Below, piece by piece: positions 4,302 through 7,467 of a DNA stretch of 7,467 bases. The notes beneath the pieces were generated by a model. It was not told the DNA's origin, made no database searches, and worked only from the letters and a program-made list of their open reading frames with translations. The stretch is taken from contig JAWXTP010000137.1 in NCBI GenBank assembly GCA_044433415.1, forward strand, positions 1 to 7,467, given 5' to 3'. Positions within the stretch are counted from its first letter, which is position 1. Every line of letters starts with the position of its first letter. This DNA is from JAWXTP01 sp044433415 (GTDB taxonomy: Bacteria; Bacteroidota; Bacteroidia; Bacteroidales; Rikenellaceae). The translations under genes and the position numbers were made by a program.

Positions 4302-5834
4302 ATGAAAACTAGAATTACCCCTATTTCTGTTATCCTTTTATCTAGTTCAGTGTGCGCTGTAGCACAAAATAACACAGAACCTAAGAAACCTAATGTTGTT
4401 ATCATTTATGCTGATGACTTAGGGTATGGCGATGTGGGATGCTATAATGAAGATAGCAAAATCCCTACTCCCAACATTGATAAATTAGCCGCAAATGGCA
4501 TTATGTTTACTGATGCTCACTCTCCTAGTAGCATATCAGGACCTAGTAGATATTCAATAATTACAGGGTGCTACTCATGGCGCACAGAACTTAAAAGTGG
4601 AAACCCTAAGACAGGCGCTCTACCTCGTATTACAGATGATAGACTTACTATCGCTTCTATGCTTAAAGATAATGGCTATAATACTGCTGCTATCGGTAAG
4701 TGGGGACTTGGCGGAGACTGGGAAAGCGCAGCACGCCCAGAACGTGACGGATTGGACGTATCACCTAAAAGTATAGATTATAGTAAACCAATACCTGGCG
4801 CACAAGCTATAGGCTTTACCTATGAAGCTATACATCGCTGGTTTGGCCACTCATACTACTCACGCACTTACGCCTGCCATGACGAACCAACAACAGCAGA
4901 AAAAAGAGATGGCGCACGCTGGTACTTCGAAAATGGTATGAGTAAAGATGGTGACCCTCAATTCGAAAAATTCGATATGGAAGAAGCACAGATGTACTAT
5001 ATAGAAAAGGCTGTAGAATATGTAAAATGTGCTGGCGGTAAAGGTAAAAACAAGAATTTCAATCTTAAAAAAGAGGCACCTTTCTTCTTATATTATGCCC
5101 CTCATATCCCTCACTACCCTCATGTTCCTGCTAAACAATTTCAAGGGAAAACAGAAGTGGGTCTATATGGCGACTTCGTATATCAACTAGATTGGGCTGT
5201 AGGACGTATCATAGATGCTCTGAAAGAAACAAACCAACTAGATAATACCATCATACTTTTTGCTTCTGACAATGGCCCAGAGATACAAACATATAAATAT
5301 ATAGACGTTTATAATCACCGCTCTATGGGCGAACTTAGAGGCGTGAAACGCGACTTATACCAAGGTGGTCATACAACACCTTTTATCGTTTCTTATAACG
5401 GAATGGTAGAAAAAGGCAAAGTAAGCGATAGACTAGTTTCTCAAACTGATATCCTTGCTACAGTGGCAGACCTAATAGACACCGACTATAACAGAAGATA
5501 CGCAGAAGATAGCTTTAGCTTTATCGATGAACTTATCCCTAGTAAAAAGGTGGAAAAGGTCCGTAACATGGCTATCCACCATAGCGCAGAAGGTGCACTT
5601 GCTTTACGCCATGAAAATTGGGTGTTTGTTTATGCAAAAACTGGTAGCTGTTCCTCTGAACCTAGCTGGTTTAGAGAGGCTCTAGGCGCTGAGAAATTAG
5701 GTGCAGAATTTGAGTTATTCGATTTAGATAAAGACCCTGCACAAACACGTAATGTTATTAACGAATATCCTGAAATAGCTAATAAACTTCGAAACATGCT
5801 ATTCAAATATGTATACGAAGGCAGAAGCAACTAA
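4302..5834 (+). CDS. Secreted serine-type sulfatase (alkaline-phosphatase superfamily)
   Basis: This 510-aa sulfatase hydrolyses sulfate esters, probably on glycans. The signal peptide (1-21) has a cut predicted after AVA. Metal ligands start at Asp38-Asp39 (YADDLGYGD). The maturation motif is S-G-P-S-R (79-83) with TG at 88-89, so Ser79, not Cys, is the residue oxidised to formylglycine. Such S-type enzymes need an anaerobic radical-SAM maturase (anSME), which is not in the window. Other expected active-site residues are Lys133 (GKWGLGG), His268 (APHIPHYP), Asp323-Asn324 (SDNGP) and Lys349 before a degenerate QGGHTTPF. The C-terminal FELFDLDKDPAQTRN is the usual sulfatase closing subdomain. 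Length is normal for the family. Substrate and SulfAtlas subfamily cannot be read by eye. The gene stands alone, without SusC/D or glycosidase neighbours, behind a repeat-laden leader. Its export implies a periplasmic or surface location. Confidence 0.93.
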   Translation: MKTRITPISVILLSSSVCAVAQNNTEPKKPNVVIIYADDLGYGDVGCYNEDSKIPTPNIDKLAANGIMFTDAHSPSSISGPSRYSIITGCYSWRTELKSGNPKTGALPRITDDRLTIASMLKDNGYNTAAIGKWGLGGDWESAARPERDGLDVSPKSIDYSKPIPGAQAIGFTYEAIHRWFGHSYYSRTYACHDEPTTAEKRDGARWYFENGMSKDGDPQFEKFDMEEAQMYYIEKAVEYVKCAGGKGKNKNFNLKKEAPFFLYYAPHIPHYPHVPAKQFQGKTEVGLYGDFVYQLDWAVGRIIDALKETNQLDNTIILFASDNGPEIQTYKYIDVYNHRSMGELRGVKRDLYQGGHTTPFIVSYNGMVEKGKVSDRLVSQTDILATVADLIDTDYNRRYAEDSFSFIDELIPSKKVEKVRNMAIHHSAEGALALRHENWVFVYAKTGSCSSEPSWFREALGAEKLGAEFELFDLDKDPAQTRNVINEYPEIANKLRNMLFKYVYEGRSN

Positions 5835-5866
5835 ACTTTACATCAGAAGTTAGGGACGGCTTTTTT
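5831..5866 (+). terminator. Weak candidate terminator after the sulfatase
   Basis: CTAAACTT (5831-5838, including the stop codon) pairs with AAGTTAG (5847-5853) with one bulged A, and T6 follows at 5861-5866. The T run begins 7 nt after the stem, farther than in a typical intrinsic terminator, so the call is tentative. Confidence 0.3.
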
Positions 5867-5877
5867 CTTGTATTTTT

Positions 5878-5930
5878 ACTGTTAAGTTCGGAAAAGTATG
5901 ATATTTCTTGATTTTTCCGAACTTAACAGT
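5878..5930. promoter_or_regulatory. Perfect 18-bp-arm inverted repeat over the AAA-ATPase promoter
   Basis: ACTGTTAAGTTCGGAAAA (5878-5895) is repeated perfectly as its reverse complement at 5913-5930, with 17 nt between. The right arm ends directly against the -7 box at 5931, and the -33 box lies between the arms. No T run follows on either strand, so a terminator is unlikely. A dimeric repressor site or DNA cruciform controlling the downstream gene fits best. Autoregulation by the ATPase product is possible but unproven. Confidence 0.6.
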
Positions 5931-5938
5931 TATATTTG
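5907..5938 (+). promoter_or_regulatory. Predicted promoter of the AAA-ATPase gene
   Basis: CTTG (5907-5910, one mismatch to TTTG), 20-nt spacer, TAtaTTTG (5931-5938, full match). The start site would be near 5945, about 12 nt before ATG 5957. This rules out the in-frame TTG at 5936-5938, which lies within the -7 box, as the translation start on this transcript. Confidence 0.6.
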
Positions 5939-5956
5939 CAAAAAATAGAGCTGTAT

Positions 5957-7255
5957 ATGAAAAGAAAAATAATGAGTCACCTTGTGGCGTGGAAAGATAA
6001 AATTGACAGAAAACCATTAATCGTTAATGGTGCTCGTCAGGTTGGGAAATCATACGTTATCGAGGAATTTGGTCAAGCTAGTTTCAAAAATGTAGTCACC
6101 ATTAATTTTGAAATAGATGTTACGGTTGGCGCTTTTATCGATGGAGATATTACCCCAAAGGGAATCATTCAATATCTTGAAATACATACAGGGGAGCAAA
6201 TCATTGCAGGTGAAACCCTCATCTTCTTTGACGAGATACAAGCGTGTGGAAGAGCACTCACATCGTTGAAATATTTCTGTGAACAAGCTCCGCAGTACCA
6301 TATAATTGCTGCAGGTTCACTCTTAGGTGTTGCTATTAATCGTGAAAAATTCTCCTTTCCTGTTGGCAAGGTCGATGAAATAACTCTCTACCCTATGGAT
6401 TTTGAAGAGTTTCTTTGGGCTATGAATAAAGATAAACTTGTAGAAATCATAAGGGAACACTACTCTAACGACAAAGCTATTGACGAGGCGTATCACGATA
6501 TGGGATTAAAGCTTTTTGCTTCCTACTTTATCGTTGGAGGAATGCCAGAAGCAATAGCCAAGTTTATTGAGACAGATAGTTACCTTGTAGCTCAAAAGAT
6601 TCAGAGCAACATTACAAATGAGTATATTGCCGATATGGCTAAATATGCTCAACCATCTATGAGCGTTAAGATTAGAGCTTGTTACGACTCTGTGCCTGCT
6701 CAACTTGCAAAAAACAATAAGAAATTCCAATATAAAGTGGTGCAAAAAGGAGGTTCAGCATCCATATTTGGAGAGGCTATAGAGTGGTTATTATATGCAG
6801 GAGTAGTATTGAAATGTTACTCCCTAGAACAAGGCTATATTCCCCTAAAGGCTTATACTGATTTGAGTAATTTCAAGCTATATATGAGCGATATTGGAAT
6901 GCTAACAATGCGTTCAGGCATGCCCTTACAGACTATACTTTCACCTACTAACAGCGAAAACACATTCTTAGGAGGTATGACTGAGAACTATGTTGCACAG
7001 GTTCTTGCAAATGCATCTATACCGTTAATCTATTGGTATAGCGATGGTAAAGCTGAGGTAGATTTCGTTATGCAGAAAGAGGATAATATAATCCCTATCG
7101 AAGTTAAGAGCGGTGTTAATGTTCGCTCGCGGAGCCTTGACCTATTCATGAAAAGATATAACTGCCCCTATGGTATAAGACTTTCAAAGAAAAATTTTGG
7201 ATTCGAAAATAATATCAAATCTGTGCCTTTATATGCTACCTTCTGCATTGAGTAA
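5957..7255 (+). CDS. AAA-family ATP-binding protein with C-terminal DUF4143 (PD-(D/E)XK-like) domain
   Basis: This 432-aa protein belongs to the widespread prokaryotic AAA_14/DUF4143 family, whose physiological role is unsettled. Seen, numbered from ATG 5957: Walker A GARQVGKS (25-32, Lys31); Walker B TLIFFDEIQ (87-95, Asp92-Glu93); a sensor-like AAGSLLG (118-124); the family-typical SFPVGKVDEITLYPMDFEEFL; and GGMPEA (194-199). In DUF4143, AEVDFVM (Glu367, Asp369) followed by IPIEVKSG (Glu382, Lys384) spells a PD-(D/E)XK nuclease-like core, so all putative catalytic residues are kept. ATG 5957 is preferred over an in-frame TTG at 5936 because the TTG falls in the promoter. A third option, ATG 5972, would shorten the N-terminus by five residues. 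The gene is full length for the family, lies alone, and has no signal peptide. Genomes often carry many such copies, consistent with horizontal spread. Confidence 0.9.
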   Translation: MKRKIMSHLVAWKDKIDRKPLIVNGARQVGKSYVIEEFGQASFKNVVTINFEIDVTVGAFIDGDITPKGIIQYLEIHTGEQIIAGETLIFFDEIQACGRALTSLKYFCEQAPQYHIIAAGSLLGVAINREKFSFPVGKVDEITLYPMDFEEFLWAMNKDKLVEIIREHYSNDKAIDEAYHDMGLKLFASYFIVGGMPEAIAKFIETDSYLVAQKIQSNITNEYIADMAKYAQPSMSVKIRACYDSVPAQLAKNNKKFQYKVVQKGGSASIFGEAIEWLLYAGVVLKCYSLEQGYIPLKAYTDLSNFKLYMSDIGMLTMRSGMPLQTILSPTNSENTFLGGMTENYVAQVLANASIPLIYWYSDGKAEVDFVMQKEDNIIPIEVKSGVNVRSRSLDLFMKRYNCPYGIRLSKKNFGFENNIKSVPLYATFCIE

Positions 7256-7269
7256 AACTCAGCTTTTTT
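7248..7269 (+). terminator. Weak intrinsic terminator overlapping the AAA-ATPase stop
   Basis: TGAGT (7249-7253) pairs with ACTCA (7257-7261) around an AAA loop, plus a T-G closing pair, and T6 follows at 7264-7269. The stem is short and includes the first base of the stop codon (7253-7255), so efficiency is uncertain. The T run is well placed. Confidence 0.4.
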
Positions 7270-7283
7270 AAACATCCGCACCT

Positions 7284-7362
7284 AATCGGGTAGGAGCAGT
7301 GGGATTATTTCCCACTGCGACCTCCCACACCACCGTAATCACAAGATTGTGATTACGGTGGT
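7284..7362 (-). ncRNA. Group II intron domain V/VI-like 3' end (relic or edge of an intron)
   Basis: On the minus strand a hairpin (7361-7347 with 7344-7330, 15 bp, starting CCACCGTAA and ending TTACGGTGG) is followed by GTGTGGGAGG. Next comes a 9-bp hairpin GCAGTGGGA/TCCCACTGC (7318-7310 with 7304-7296), then CTCCTACCCGATT. This order matches the domain V 3' strand, linker and domain VI of bacterial group II introns (TACGG-TGGTGTGAGAGG ... CCTACTCGAT). GGGAGG can pair with CCTACCC leaving A7291 bulged, 7 nt before a 3' end near 7285, where the branch-point adenosine belongs. However, the domain V 5' strand lacks the catalytic AGC triad and the two-base bulge, and no reverse transcriptase C-terminus is seen upstream (7363-7467). 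It is probably degenerate. Confidence 0.5.
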
Positions 7363-7441
7363 TATCACAACTTTTTAATTATCACAACATATTAGTCTAA
7401 ACTTTTGTAACTCATGATGCTTTTTTTAATAAAGTTGTGAT
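7337..7441. repeat. Iterated ATCACAA / TTGTGAT words
   Basis: The word occurs five times in about 105 bp: AATCACAA at 7337-7344, TTGTGATT at 7347-7354, TATCACAAC at 7363-7371, TATCACAAC at 7380-7388 and GTTGTGATT at 7434-7442. The copies lie on both strands in an AT-rich, gene-free tail of the window. They could be operator sites, shuffled repeat ends, or drifted copies of the adjacent stem. Confidence 0.5.
7347..7376 (+). terminator. Candidate terminator that competes with the 15-bp hairpin
   Basis: TTGTGATTAC (7347-7356) can pair with GTTATCACAA (7361-7370), 9 of 10 positions, loop GGTG, followed by C and T5 (7372-7376). It shares 7347-7361 with the stronger hairpin 7330-7361, so the two folds exclude each other. 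Depending on direction, it could end the ATPase transcript. Confidence 0.35.
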
Positions 7442-7467
7442 TATATTATATAGATATAACCATAAAA
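7377..7467. other. AT-rich right edge, no gene seen
   Basis: No frame on either strand is open with recognisable coding character up to the window end. A T7 run lies at 7421-7427 without an adjacent strong stem. The next gene, or the rest of a possible intron on the minus strand, would begin beyond 7467. Confidence 0.5.

Noticed and set aside
4302..4367. Lipoprotein signal with Cys18 in the sulfatase
   Set aside because: The residues before Cys18 (SSSV) do not make a lipobox, while AVA before Gln22 is a good signal peptidase I site.
5878..5930. Terminator for the sulfatase
   Set aside because: The stem is strong but no T run follows it on either strand, and it overlaps a promoter, so an operator is more likely.
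5936..5956. N-terminal extension of the AAA ATPase from TTG 5936
   Set aside because: The TTG is part of the -7 promoter box; ATG 5957 fits both transcript and family.
6050..6745. Three minus-strand frames within the AAA-ATPase gene
   Set aside because: Antisense shadows of a well-supported coding sequence.
7434..7467. First repeat of a CRISPR array
   Set aside because: Only one GTTGTGATT end is visible at the edge, with no second repeat or spacer periodicity in the window; kept only as something to check outside it.

Overview
The window reads as a Bacteroidales (Bacteroidota) chromosome. It encodes a 286-aa primary sigma factor without region 1.1, as is usual in that phylum. The starts lack Shine-Dalgarno motifs, and five intergenic sites match the Bacteroidetes promoter (-33 TTTG, -7 TAnnTTTG), all with a 20-nt spacer. 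The genus cannot be fixed by eye, and no database search was run.

Layout: (1) Positions 1-120 hold the start of an IS3-family element on the minus strand (first 13 codons of OrfA and its promoter). The element stops almost against a 22-bp bidirectional terminator (123-172). (2) Positions 181-2553 hold a minus-strand housekeeping operon: an HtrA/DegP periplasmic protease, then rpoD 15 nt later. (3) A 457-bp AT-rich divergent spacer carries the htrA promoter and the promoter of a 210-aa plus-strand protein of unknown function (3011-3643). (4) Positions 3644-4301 are a 658-bp non-coding stretch built of repeats: stem-forming blocks, a REP-like unit with a TTGCGGG-TCAAG-CCCGCAA hairpin, a hairpin overlapping a promoter, and a 163-nt almost perfectly palindromic MITE-like element in the leader of the next gene. 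(5) Positions 4302-5834 encode a secreted serine-type sulfatase. (6) Positions 5957-7255 encode an AAA ATPase with a C-terminal DUF4143/PD-(D/E)XK-like domain, driven by a promoter set inside an 18-bp-arm inverted repeat. (7) Positions 7256-7467 hold a weak terminator and, on the minus strand, a sequence closely resembling the domain V/VI end of a group II intron, surrounded by iterated ATCACAA words.

How the genes work together: HtrA and RpoD form a core transcription and envelope-quality-control unit. RpoD would be the factor reading the promoters described here. The sulfatase is an accessory glycan-degradation enzyme and needs an anaerobic sulfatase-maturating enzyme encoded elsewhere. The AAA/DUF4143 gene has no evident functional link to it. 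From 3644 onward the window is an accessory region rich in mobile-element debris. The most unusual features are the palindromic element in the sulfatase leader, the shared design of the two accessory promoters (the -33 box in the loop of an 18-bp-arm inverted repeat whose right arm fills the spacer), and the group II intron-like relic at the right edge.
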